From contig JAUPFV010000002.1 of the NCBI GenBank assembly GCA_036936605.1, positions 123,798,376 to 123,862,375 on the forward strand: a DNA stretch of 64,000 bases. The letters run 5' to 3'. Positions 23,051 through 35,065 of the stretch are shown piece after piece. Position numbers and translations under genes: made by a program. Origin of the DNA: Limnanthes douglasii subsp. nivea. Its lineage: Eukaryota > Streptophyta > Magnoliopsida > Brassicales > Limnanthaceae. Each line of letters starts with the position of its first letter. Positions within the stretch are counted from its first letter, which is position 1. A model generated the notes under the pieces. The model did not search any database. It saw only the letters and a program-made list of their open reading frames with translations, and was not told where the DNA came from.

Positions 23051-24068
23051 ATAAAAAAATATTCAACATCAACCAAACTTTTTTGGTTCCGGAAACACAT
23101 ATTTTTATTCATTCAATACAATGGATCAAATATTCTATAATCAAAATAATGGTTTGGCTCTACATGGACTATATAACATCAACTTATACTACTTTATCAT
23201 CTGCATGCACTAGTAAAGCTACTAAAAAGGGATGCATATGTATAGTAATCGAATCTTGATCAATAATATGAAAGGATAATTAGTGACATATGGAAATACT
23301 ATCTCAGTCTAAGCTTAGAATTAAAAAAAACATATTCTCCAAAACTTAAGGATAGATTGAGTCAAAGACTATATTCATAGTCTTTAGTTTATTATTGAAA
23401 GTCTGATATACATCTTTTCCTAAATTAAGGATAGAGCCCCATATACCCAAACAATATAAATAATATCTCCAACCTATACAATTTGTATTATTATATTTGA
23501 ATAATTACTCTTATATTATTTACTCTTTACTTATTAAACAAACCTAAATTACTTTTAAATTTAAACCTTATGATCAACGTTTTCAAATGTTTTTGTCAAA
23601 TCAAATATTTAACCACCAAATATACTAAACAAACAAATTCCCTTTAGAAATATTTTAATTTTCGAGGTGTTTATGATAGGAACATATATATAACTATTTT
23701 ACATATTAACTTCATTTTCTCCGATTGGAAAGCACCTCTCCTTTGCAAAATAAAAAATGCAATATTTTTTTTTATTTTTTTGGGTAAATGTGGGTGTATA
23801 TATATATATATGTACAAGGTTACAATCGTCTAGAGAGTCATATGATCTCTCAAGTGAGTACAATTCAGGGTAGCAATATACCTAAAAGAAAAAGACATGT
23901 CCAAGAGTGCCTTGATAAAGGTCTAGAGCACTTGCCTCTTTAAAAAACCTTAACCACCCGTTGGGTAAAAACCCGGTCTAAGGAAAAAGAGTACAAGTCT
24001 CCAGGCCGACACTAATGGACTATTACATAGAAAATCCGAAAAACTGAGTGTATCAATGAAAAAGGACT

Positions 24069-27000
24069 CTAACATGTGAGTCGATAATGCGGATATAATC
24101 TAAATAAAATCTTCAAGGTCATGAGAGTGATTCGGATAACGATGGTGTCTTGAGTCACGGTCTCTTCATCAAACACAAGGCGGTTGCGGGCGCGCCAAAT
24201 CTCGAAAACAGTGGCTTGGAAGGCAAGATTGATGGCGCAGGATCGGTAGGATGTTCCTCGATGCTTCTTCCTAATCCATTTGTGTGCACTATCAAACGTT
24301 GTCATTTCTCGAGTAATCCCCAGCCATGATCGGATACGACTCCAGATTTCCTTAGTGAACCTGCAAGCAAAGAAAAGATGGGCACCAGACTCATCTGAGT
24401 GCCTGCAAAATGGGCAGCTGATGTTAGGCAAGTCCATGTAGTGGAGAGTGTCTTTCGTGGCAAGGCGACGATTGAAGGCTAGCCAGATGGTGAAAGAAAA
24501 CTTAGGTGGGATGAATCTCTTCCATAACTTTGATAGATTTGGGCATGCCTCACTTTTTGTTCTCATGGCTTCGTAGACACGTCTAGTAATTAGCTTTCCA
24601 CCCAAAGTACAGCTTTCAAGACCCAGAATGGCACTATCTCGACCCCCAAATATCTGTATCCAAGCGTCTCTAATATCAAGAAGCTTCCGAACAAGATGAC
24701 TGTCTCTATCTCGTCTTTGGTAGTCCCATATAGTTTGTCCTCGAAGATAATACTCATGTACCCATTTTATCCATAACGACTCAGAGTCAGAATGTAATAA
24801 CCAAACAGAACGGGTAAGAAGGACACGATTCCAAACTCTGATATCCATAAGGCCAAGTCCTCCTTCATCTTTGGGTTTACAGATTTTGTCCCAAGCAATC
24901 CGAGCAGGTCTACCCCCCAGAAGAAGTTGAGGCAGAGCGAGCGGATCGTGTTAAGCACTGTCGAGTGCAAAGGAAAAGCGCGGAACCAAAAGGATTCGAC
25001 CCCTTGAAGCACGGAGGTGATCAATTGAATGTAACTCGAGATAGCCTCTGTCAAATGGGAAAAATCAGTAACTGAGACTGTCATAGGAGCGAGAGGTATC
25101 CCCAAGTAACGTACAGGGTAAGTGCCAACTTCAAATCTGACTCATTCCATGATCCGATCATAAACAATCCCTTTAACCCCGGCTAGGTATATTTTGGATT
25201 TAGAAGGATTCAGTGATAGTCCCGAAACATCTTCCAAATGGCTCAAGCATTCCATAAGGATGTTAACCGATGTCTCATCTCCTTTTGAAAGTAGTATCAA
25301 ATCGTCAGCAAAAGCGAGGTGGGTAGTGTGAGTGCGGGCGCATTTCGGATAGAATTTAAAACTCGGTTCGCTCGATTTCTTCTTTAACAAACGAGACAAA
25401 TATTCGAGGCAAATGATGAATAAAGTAGGGGACATGGGATCACCTTGCCTTAAGCCCCCTGCCCACAGAAGAAGACATGAAGCTCGTCGTTGATAGAAAC
25501 CGAGAAGGATGCTGTAGTGACACAAGCAAGAATCTATCCCAAAAACTTTGGAGGAAACCTGATACCATGGAGAATATCCGATAGGAAGTCCCATGAAACT
25601 GTGTCAAATGCTTTGCGAAGATCCACCATGAGCATACATCGCGGAGAAACTCTTGCACGGTTCGAACCTCTAACCAACTCTTGGGCAAGGAAAACATTAT
25701 CAACAAGATTTCGACCACTCACGAAATCACCTTGTCCTTTATCAATGAGATTCGGAAGTAAAGGGGCCATTCGGTTAGCCAAAATTTTGGTAATCACTTT
25801 GTAAGTAACATTTGTGAGCCCAGTTGGCCTAAAATTACCCACCTTAGGATCGTTGTCTTTTTTCGGAATAAGGGCAAGGATGGTGTGATTTGTTGCACGA
25901 AGGAGTCTACCAGTATCAAAGAACTCACGAACACAATCAACCAAATCTGTTCCCACAAGTTCCCAATTCTTTTTGAAGAAAGCCGAGGTGTAGCCGTCCG
26001 GTCCCGGAGCCTTATCATTCCCGATATCAAAGAGGGCATTACGAATTTCATCAACTTCAACAGGTTTGAGAAGCTACTCATAATGTTGATCCCCGACGAG
26101 GGATCCGTGACTCATGACCGTCGGATCAATGGGGGAGCTTGGCCGAGATGAGCCAAAGAGGTGCGTGTAGAAATCTACAAGGAGGGAGGAAACTTCTGTA
26201 GGGGATGTAGTGCGGGTGCCATCATCTCGGACGATGTAGGAAATGTTCTTTCTTGCATTATCTCGTTTGATTAAGTTGTGAAAGTATTTTGTACCTCTGT
26301 CGCCGTCAACTAAGTGGGTGGTCCTCATACGTTGTTGAAGAAAGCTCTTTTCTGCATTAAGTAGGAAATTCGCACGATCCCGTAATCTGTGTACCTCTTC
26401 TTTTAAAGAAACGTTATCAGGATTAGCCATGAGTGAGGAGATCGCCTCTTTAAAGGCCGAATTTGCAGTAGCTGTACGCTCTAGAATGCCACCATACTCA
26501 GCTTTATTCAAATCTCTTAACGGACGCTTTAAGGATTTCAACTTCTGCGCAAGTATATACTGCTTTGTACCATCAATAGACTGACCCCATAAACTTTCCA
26601 CAATGCTAGCAAATCTGGGATGATCAAGCCACATGTTGAAGAATTTGAAGGGCCGACAACCATGCTGAAAATCTCGAATAATCGAGACAATAACTGGACA
26701 GTGATCGGAAATGGGTTCCATCGGAAGGAACATGGTTGTGCGTAAGAGATCTTTATCACTCCACCCATGGTTTATAAGGACCCGATCAAGCTTGGCCCAA
26801 GCAGTACCATTTGTCCAAGTAAAGAAAGGACTTGTGGAAGGAGCATCGACAAGACCGTGAGATATCCGAAAATTATTTAAATCAATTAACTCACCATTTC
26901 GAAGTGGGGCAGCCCCAATTCGGTCTCCTGGAGCACAGTAGGTGTTATAGTCTCCCGTAATCATCTAAGGTAAACGAATGTTGGCCCTTATAGTGGTTAG

Positions 27001-27381
27001 GTGCTCCCAAAGAACTCTCATTTGTGGTACAGTATACAAAGGGTAAACAAACGTAACATAAAAAATTTCTTAAGTGACGTTGCAATGGACTTGAAAGTGG
27101 ATGTGTTGTCTTCCAATTTCAATCACCCTACATGCCACCCTGCTAGCATCCCAAACAACAACGATGCGTCCTCTACTTATAACATCAAGATTAGAAACAT
27201 GATTCCAGCTTATGAAACGAGGAGACATAAAATTATCTAAATGTTCTTGCGAGAATTTAGTTTCTAAGAGGCAAAACATGGGCAAATAATTTTGTTTGAC
27301 GAGCTTACAAACCGTGGAGAGAGAAGCGCCTCGATGTGTACTCCCACATAGGCCCCTGATGTTCCAAATAAGTATCTTCAT
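24069..27381 (-). pseudogene. LINE-1 ORF2: endonuclease and reverse transcriptase
   Basis: ATG at 27381 overlaps the ORF1 stop. The apurinic-type endonuclease has WNIRG, LLETK, GDYN, KLDRVLIN and SDHCPV. The RT has ALIPKKDND, NFRPTGLTNV, MVDLRKAFDTVSWDF, GGLRQGDPMSP and the catalytic LAFADDLIL. Then follow YLGIPLAP, an FWG segment and the zf-RVT domain (FSFTIWLAFNRRLATKDTL; C-x-x-C; HLFFAC). No RNase H. Stops at 27070, 26965, 26074, 25534 and 25142 and frameshifts near 25450 and 24850 inactivate it, while the catalytic motifs are retained. Confidence 0.88.
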
Positions 27382-29991
27382 TTATCAACCGAGGAGTTTG
27401 TGGGCACTCCACGCCTCGCATTTTTCTTTGATCGTTTGCCTTGTACTTTTTGCCATGGAACGGTTGATGGATCATCTGCGTTGCTGGTGAAAATTATGGT
27501 TTCATCTTTGTCTTGCGGATGGTCAAATATGGGTTCCTGGTCATTAACATAAGTCATCGGTGTATCAACTAGGGGGCTGATTCGGCTAGGCAAGTAGTCG
27601 GTATTATTTGAACGGACGTGTTCTTTATTGGTGTTGTTCATATCTTCTCCAATAAAAGGGGTGGGAATTTCAGATGATATGGGGCGTGCGATGGGCTTAA
27701 CAGTGACTTTCTGAGATGGTGTAGAAGTGATAGGATTACCTCTAGGGCCGCTTGTTATGTCACTTGCGTTCTTGCGTAGGTTTTGAGCTGCCCGGGAGGG
27801 TCGTGTCGAGGTTTCTTTCTGCTTCTCGCTGATTTTAGTTTTACCCTGCTCTGTAGATGGACAAGTAGAGTGATTGTGTCCAAATTTCTGACACACATAG
27901 CAAAACAATGGGTAATTTTCGTATATAACAGATTGAGTATATCGCCTACCACAGGGAAGCCTCACACCAAAACTCGTAATTGGTTTTTTTCTAACATCAA
28001 TTTCTACTAAAATTCTAGCATACTTCATCCGAGTCTTTTCACATGTAAATTGATCAGTAAAGAGAGGCGTACCAATCTTTGAAGAAATCTTACTTAAACC
28101 TGTTTCACTCCAAATGCTGAGAGGGACATCATTTAGCACTATCCATGTTGGAATTGTTGTGAACAACTCATCTGTCAGCATGACATCTTTATCAATTCTT
28201 TTAAGCATAAGAGTTTTACCGTAAGTAATGTAGGGTCCGTTAGCTAGTACATGGAGCAGATCTGATTCGGTAAGGAATTTAAAAATCGTCCATTCTTTTC
28301 CATACGGCCGAGTTTTGCAATTAACACCCCATCTTTTGACAATAGTATCAAGAGCAATTTTGCCCGGGAACTTACCGGTGAAGCATCCGATAAGACAATG
28401 GCCCCAACTTTCGATGAACGGAACTTCATCTGCCGGATCAAGGATGATATCGCCATCATCTGAAGGTGGAGGGATAAATTGGAGCTTGAGGCCTTTTGAA
28501 GCTAAACGGAGAACCTTGGAATAAGCTGGAGAATGATTTAGTAGGAATGGCGGAAAAAGGAGTTTGTGTTGTAGGAATGGCGGAAGGATTCTGAGCATTC
28601 TTATATAATAGATCCCTCTGCTCTACATTACTAGCATTATATGTTGCTGGTCCATTATTTCCATTTTCGTTACTGCTTTGAAATGGATTAAATGTTGCTT
28701 CTCTAGACAAATTACCTTATTTACTGATATTATTAGCTCTGACGTTACTTGTTTGAAAAGAAGAAAATCGGTTTTCTCCTTTCCGTTGTGCATTTAATGG
28801 GTCTGATTCTTTACTACCATTACCGAAGTTACTTACCTTTCCCACGTTCTTTTGAAGAAAACCGTTTCTTTCTTCATGCGCTTTATAAGAATTAAAGTCA
28901 TTTCCATTTGAATTCAAATTCAAACTTCCTTTATTTGAATTCAAATTTATATTAGCTTTAAATTGATTTGTTCCCTTTCCATAAATATTTTCGTTCACAT
29001 TTTTAAAAGCATTAAGTGAACCGTTACCTTCCAATGCAGTTTCCTTTTCTACCATAATTGAACTGTTACCTTCAGCCGAACCGTTTCTTTTCTGATTCAA
29101 ATTTTCTTTATTTACATTAATTCTTTTTTCTCGTCCATTTAAACTGCTATCATTAAGAGAAGAGAATTTGAATTTGAATTTTTCACTCAGCCCGTCTTTA
29201 TTAGGAGTAATGACAGATTCTCCAAAGTTGAATGTAACCGATTCTTCCACTGATTTGTCTCGTCCGTTACAGAACCCACTTAAATGCACCGGCGAAATTT
29301 CGTGAATGTCGGTAGCGACATTCCGGTCACCGGAAAAGGTTCCGTTTACAGATTTTGTTACCTCTTTCGATGGAGAGTTCGCCACAATACTTTGATTTGC
29401 CAAGAACGGTTCCGAAGACAGATCTGCAGGCGTCAGAGCTAGTTGTTTATTCTTTTGTTTCTTTCTTTGCCCCAATTTTCCATGAACTGATTTCGCACCT
29501 TGCCTTAACAATGGAACACCAGTAGCAGCAGTCGCCGGAGAAAAAAAATTGAAACCAGTAGAAACAAAAATTTGTTCGTCGGAGGCAGTTAAAAGTAGTT
29601 TTCCCGTTTCACGAACGACAATGATGTTTCGATCTTTATTCGTATCCTCTTGTTCATCGCTTAGTTCTCGTTCATCATCACAAGTATCATCATTGGACAA
29701 CATCTCTCTAGTCACCGATGGATCGAACGGAACTAAAGCGTTAGGAGAAGCAATAACACAATCTACACTCATAACGGAAATTTTAGAAGCACTCCGTCTT
29801 CTCTTTAGTACAGTTTTCTTCTCGCCGGCCGGAACTTCCTGAACATTAACTTTCGCTAGATCCTCTAATGAAGAAATTAGAGATTGAACAACATTCTTAC
29901 CGGAAACTTTTGAATCACTTCGTCTTTGAACATTTTCTGTCTTCTTACGAACCAGAACTCTCTCAATATTATTTTGTGGTGAATCTTCCAT
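27378..29991 (-). pseudogene. LINE-1 ORF1: RNA-binding protein with DUF4283 and zinc knuckle
   Basis: Starts at ATG 29991. Codons 1-424 form a low-complexity N-terminal region rich in Ser, Asn, Lys and Glu, with Asn-rich repeats near its end. A single TAA at 28717-28719 interrupts the frame, which continues to 28456. A one-base frameshift between about 28460 and 28598 then leads into the conserved part: LKLQFIPPPSDDG, ESWGHCLIGCF, EWTIFKFLTESDLLHVLANGPYI, PTWIVLNDVPLSIWSE (DUF4283-like), and CYVCQKFGHNHSTC (CCHC knuckle). The N-terminal part is long for a plant LINE ORF1. It would bind LINE RNA in the particle. Confidence 0.85.
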
Positions 29992-30420
29992 TTAAATAGA
30001 AAAATTGATAATAATCATTCCAGCTTATAATATGAACGGAATCTGGATTAATCTACCGTAAGGTCGTCTGATTCACCAAAATCATAAATCGTCCAGAAAA
30101 ACTTTGTTTATTTTTGGAGAAGATGTATGATTCGGAAAAAACAATAGTGATTAGTGTAAAATCAAGAAGAAAATTAGGTTGAGAAAGGAGGAGAAAAGAG
30201 AGTCGGGTGAAAAAGCGTCTAGAAAGAAGACAGAGTGTTTTCTTTTTAGAGAGAGAAACTTCCCTCTAACTTTTTCTTTCCTTATAATCCGCGAGTGTAT
30301 ATGCAATATACACGCAATATACACCACAAAGGTTTCGTGGTGTAGTTGGTTATCACGCAATATTATCGTATACAAATCGTGTGCTTTTATAACATTCTCA
30401 TAAAACAAATCAAGTATATC

Positions 30421-31077
30421 TATTTTTTTATATTTATTATTATATCTTCTGCAAAATTATGAATTTAAATTCTTTTATCTTTCTACTTCCCTCTTTTGAA
30501 AACTCTGATTTCTACAAAATATGAATTCCAAAATAAACATGTAGAATTAGATTTTTTTTATTTTCTTTTGTATTAATCTAGTAAAATCAGAATAAAATAT
30601 TATTATAAAATCAAAAATTAATTTTTTTTATCAATTTTAAGATAAATCTTATTTCTAATTCTTATCAAATACTCTATTTAATTTGTTTTTAAAAATTGAA
30701 CAACTGAAAATAGTTATTAAAAATATGTTATGTCTTGTTTGCAAAACTATAATTTTTTAAAACATTATAGTATGCCTTATTTTCAAAGGCAAAAATTATA
30801 ATTTAAAAATTTGTCAAGTCTTGTTTAAAGAAAGTTATAAAACAAATGATCCTACATCTTGCGAGGCTGTAAAACATTCTTTAAAAATGTGCCAGGCCTT
30901 GTTTTGAGAAATATTTTCGAAAAAATTCAATGTCTTCTATGTAAAGCATGTAAATATTATTTAATAATATGTCGTATTTTGTTTGAAAATCTACAAAGTA
31001 TTCTTAAAAAATTTGTTGTGTTTACGATACAAAAAATATTCTTCTAGAAAGCTACCACACATTGTTTGCTATGCGTA
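30421..31077. repeat. AT-rich segment with a degenerate repeated motif
   Basis: No gene. A motif of the form TTAAAAATNTGTNATGTCTTGTTT recurs in degenerate form near 30716, 30805, 30880, 30961 and 31004, at irregular 45-80 bp spacing. Together these could be a decayed tandem array. The segment lies between the 5' end of LINE-1 and the LTR of relic E. Confidence 0.4.
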
Positions 31078-32400
31078 TGATAAGAAAATTATTTGTTGGG
31101 CATAAAATCTTATTTTGGACCGTTTTATGTCATATTAGTTTTAAGCACAAGTTCCTATAAAGAACTCTTTTTTATTTATAGCTAATAGTGTTCAAAGGTC
31201 CACATTAGTCATTATAAGTATAAGTTGTCAAACTCTTGAAAATAGGTGAACAGTCATTGCTCTATTCTTGGATTAACTATTCTCTTTCTACTAGTTTTCT
31301 TTATCTATTTATTCTCTAACTCATTCTGGTGAGCCAAACTCGAAATCATCAGTGGAGACCACATTGTGAGTGATATTTGAACTCGTACCTGAAATCCATT
31401 TTCAAAATCATACTATTTATTTTGACTCTTTATTGCTTCTAAAGAGAACTACAGGGGAATGTATAGCATAGAGTAACTAGTATACCTCTCCTCCATTTGG
31501 GATAAAGGTTGGGGTCATAAAAACCATTTGATTCTTCTTCATCTCCAACTCAGTTAGAATAGCATAAACAACTCCTAGTGCCACAAATCAGCACCACACG
31601 TGGAAAATGATGTATTGGTGAATACCACTCGTGTGGCTGAGGTGACTGCTCCACAAAGTAGGAGGGATGTCGTAAATTGTAGGCCAACATTGAGAATCCT
31701 ACTGAGGAGAAAACTGAAGAAGAAACTTATCAGTTGACCAAACCTGATGGATCGGCCCAAGTTCATAGTTCCTTAGAACAAGAAATCTTGGTACAAGATC
31801 GGTACGTATTTATATTTGTGAGTGAGGGTGAGAAGCGTCTCTCCAGGGAGTCTAGAATAATAACTAGTAGAGATCCTTAGAGGACCAAATAAGGTTTGGT
31901 CATGATACTCAGTAGGGAGTGTGAGAGCCTCAGACCAAACTCCATCCAAGGGTGGAATAAGCCTACCATTCTGATCCCAAACTTTAAGTTGAAATACCGC
32001 CTCCGGGGAAGAGGTCTGCTTATGGTAGTTTGACGTCGATGTTTAGTGTAGGGTCACTCCATTGAATGAACCCTTACTTAGCCTCAAACGACGGGTTGAA
32101 TGAAACCTTATAAAACCATTGCTATGGGATATTAATGTTTCATTTGGTTCCTAAAATTATGGCATTTGAATAACCACAAAGGGTTTGCGTGCATAAGTTG
32201 GAGAATTATAATGGGACCAGAGACACAGAGCACCATATCAAGTACTTTACAGATGTAATGATGAACTTTCTCAAGAATGATTGTGTGTGGGGTCGAGAAT
32301 TGTCAATGACCTTCAGGGAAAGTACCTTGACCTAGTTCAGTCAGCCGGCCCCGAGGTCTGTCGCAAGCTTCGATTTTATACGAACATTCTTTAGACATCA
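31078..32400 (+). mobile_element. Relic E: 5' end of a gypsy element (LTR, primer site, gag)
   Basis: A plus-strand LTR begins TGATAAGAAAAT at 31078 and shares GGGCATAAAATC with the element H LTR start. It ends near 31348. The primer site TGGAGACCACATTGTG (31353-31368) aligns with those of A and B, and the following TCGTACCTGAAATC aligns with GGTACCTGAATC of element A. gag similarity lies at about 32180-32400: KLENYNGTRDTEHHIKYF, then SMTFRESTL. 31380-32180 is decayed gag N-terminal sequence without an open frame. Confidence 0.65.
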
Positions 32401-33722
32401 GTTTAATTAAAGAAAAATAAAATAGATCACAAAGACTATATAATATATTAAAAACCATATAGTAAGAAAAGTTTGACGTATTACACACAATGATTTATGC
32501 ACACATAGAACAACCTTGATGATCATCGCAAAAAAGTGGTGTCACTTTTTTTAAGAAAAAACTTCTCCTTGTGACAAATTTGTCCGACGGGGTAATGAAG
32601 TATAAAATTTGACATTCAAGGCGTTATTGGCACATTTATAATCCCAAATTCGCATTAAATAGACCATTCATCTTTGGTTATTTTCGGAAGATACATAAGC
32701 GCGTTGCTACCAGCTTTCAGCTCTAATCCAAACAGTCATTTTAGCTGAGTATAGATTGCCCCAAAAATTTTGGCGACAATAACCAAAAAACATACCACCT
32801 CCAATTGAATCAATATCAAACCATATGACAGTCGGAAGTCGCAGCTCATTGAGTCACCACTGTAGGACAAGATCAGGATAGTCAAAGGGGTAAGTGGGTG
32901 AAATATAAGTAATTCACTGAGCTAACTAAGAAAGTTGCATAAATTTACCATGATGGAAAGTACAAGTCCATTTTAGGCTCCTCCTCCAATATCCAAGCCT
33001 CGAGAGAATATGAAAAATAAGTACTGCAAGTTTTAATAATTATGTCAGCCATTGCACGAAGGATTGTACATCACTAAGAGAATAAATCCAAAGTTTGATA
33101 GATAATGGAAATTTGTCACACTATATACTAAAAAAAGATAAGGCTCAGTGGAGAGCATGGTTAAGAGCAAGGTCCACCGGGGCAGGAGGAATGAGAATTC
33201 GTTGAGTTGTTCTAAAACATGAGAAAAATAAAATGGTGACTATAAGTTTGGAGATAGCTGAGCGTGATCTAACCAAAATTAATCTAGATCATGACCCAAG
33301 TTACTACAAGGAAACAATCGTCTTCATAAGTGAATACCTAGATTCAAACCTCGAGTTCCATGTGGTCCGGATTATTTCAAAAGCAAAGAAGCCCATGAAA
33401 GAATAGTTGCTCCTAGGACCCAAGAATGGGGTTAAGATAACAAGTAACCCCAGAATATTGAGGGACACCAATACAGGAACAAAGAGCTTGAAATATATAA
33501 AGTTGCATATGTTTTGTGAACTTTATTTTATGACATTATTGATCTAGTAAGTTTAAAAACATTTTCTGATAAACGTTACATTTTCTAAGTTACCAACGTC
33601 ATATCATAAAATGGTATTTCATTTACGTAAACGTTCTAACATTAGATTGGTCGAGTTTGAGATCTGAACTTTGTTTCTTGTAAAATTTCTAATAACAGAG
33701 TGGTTGATTCCGACCTATGAGC
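32401..33722. other. Unassigned decayed sequence
   Basis: No open frame of note and no similarity I recognise. It probably holds more of relic E or of the copia neighbourhood. The plus-strand stretch 33160-33480 is less AT-rich than its surroundings and could be old coding sequence. Confidence 0.3.
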
Positions 33723-35065
33723 TGTAGAAAATAGTGTTTCAATTCCGGATAATCTATGAAGTCTTGTAAACAATTTCTTATTGAAATATGTTTGGGGTTC
33801 TCCAAAAATTTCAATTGGATAAAATCAGAGATATTCTATTGAACAGAGAGGATGAAAAATGATATGATCTCCTTTTTCAACAGAACCCATTTCTAATCAA
33901 TTCGACCAACTAAAAAACAGTTTGGAAGTTAGGGCAGCTAAGGTCTCTAAACTGGTTTTGTAATAAAACGGCTGAAATTTAAAATTTGAATAAAACATTC
34001 AAATTTTCAATTTTAAAATTCTGTTGACTAGCAACAATAGCCAATTTTTCTTTTTATCTGTATTTCCATTCTTAAAGAATCCGCTGCTTTCAGCCATATT
34101 TACAGATGCGTTTCCCACTTGGTTTTTACCCTTGGGATTACTTATTTCATCTTGAGCCCTTAGAGACTCTTCAATCTTAAAATGACTACCAAGTTCGACA
34201 AGAGTCATTTCTTCCTTGTTGTGTTTCGGTGTGTGTTTAAAATCCTTCCATGAATGAGGCAATTTGTCAATAACAGAAGAAACCGAAATACATTCGTCCA
34301 TTTTCATATTGTGTTGAACGAATTGACCCTAATTTCTTAGTAGTTCATTATACTGTTCCACTACAGGTCTAGAGTCAACCATTTTGTAATTTATGAAATT
34401 ACTAACCAGGAACTTCCTACTATAAGCATCTTCTGCCATGTATTTTGATTCTATAGAATCCCATAACTCTTTTGCAGATTCGATATTTTGGTATACATCA
34501 AACAAAGTACCAGACATACCGTTTAATATATGGCCTCGACAAATGTAGTCATCATTCTCCCACTTGTTGCGCCTCCTTGTTTGTTTCAATGTTTCATTCT
34601 CAGTGATCTCTGACCAGGGGGTACTCAGGACATACACAACCTTGAGGGTAGTTAACAGAAAATGCATCTTTTTCTGCCATCGTCTGAAATCATGTCCTTC
34701 GAACTTGTCCAACTTAGCGAATTTACTTGTCATCTCCTTCGCAGATTCTCCTCCGTTCGTCATCTCTATCTTCATCAACAAGACCAGAATATTTCAATAA
34801 AATGTAGAAAACAGTATTTCAATTCTGGATAATCTCTGAAGTCTTGTAAACAATTTCTTATTGAAATATTTTTAGGGTTCTCCAAAAATTTCAATTGGAT
34901 AAAATCAGAGATATTATATTGAACAGAGAGGATGAAAAATGATATGATCTCCTTTTTCAACAGAACCCATTTTTAATCAATTCGACCAACCAAAAAACAA
35001 TTTGGAAGTTAGGGCAGTTAAGGTCTCTAAACTGGTTTTGTAATAAAACCGCTGAAATTTAAAAT
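33723..35065 (-). mobile_element. Gag-only copia derivative with terminal direct repeats (TR-GAG-like)
   Basis: Direct repeats of about 263 bp at 33723-33985 and 34803-35065 differ at about 12 positions by hand count. They enclose only a copia-type gag on the minus strand. The minus-strand repeat ends in TTTTCTACA, an LTR-like CA end. The other end is unclear: both copies reach a TTCA a little further on (34001 and 35074), after sequences of different length. No target duplication or canonical initiator-Met primer site was found. The architecture resembles TR-GAG non-autonomous elements, which carry gag but no pol. Confidence 0.6.
33999..34781 (-). pseudogene. Copia-type gag (UBN2-like) inside the direct repeats
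   Basis: The minus-strand frame from 34781 reads KFAKLDKFEGHDFRRWQKKMHF, ILNGMSGTLFDVY, AKELWDSIESKYMAED and SRKFLVSNFINYKMVDSR, which are the hallmarks of copia gag (DUF4219/UBN2 family). A stop near 34329 interrupts it and the frame resumes with IDKLPHSWKDFKHTPKH and LVELGSHFKIEESLRAQ. The zinc knuckle and everything after it are missing; the frame ends at the 3' repeat. It starts only about 20 bp inside the 5' repeat. Confidence 0.82.

Larger units (their letters stand above)
23764..30420 (-). mobile_element. LINE-1: L1-type non-LTR retrotransposon, nearly full length
   Basis: Minus-strand LINE with CT/GA-rich 5' UTR (29992-about 30420), ORF1 (29991-27378), ORF2 (27381-24069) and a short 3' UTR ending in an A-rich tail (T-runs on the plus strand, 23765-23781). 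ORF1 and ORF2 overlap as ATGA. Both ORFs are interrupted by few lesions, so the insertion is moderately old. A convincing target-site duplication was not found by eye. Confidence 0.85.

Noticed and set aside
22824..23072. Minus-strand hydrophobic frame resembling a membrane protein
   Set aside because: The length is expected by chance in AT-rich DNA, and it overlaps the probable LTR of relic D.
23764..30420. Target-site duplication for LINE-1 (TTGCAAAA-like words near 23745 and 30735)
   Set aside because: The match is short, AT-rich and not adjacent to a defined 5' end, so it is not distinguishable from chance.
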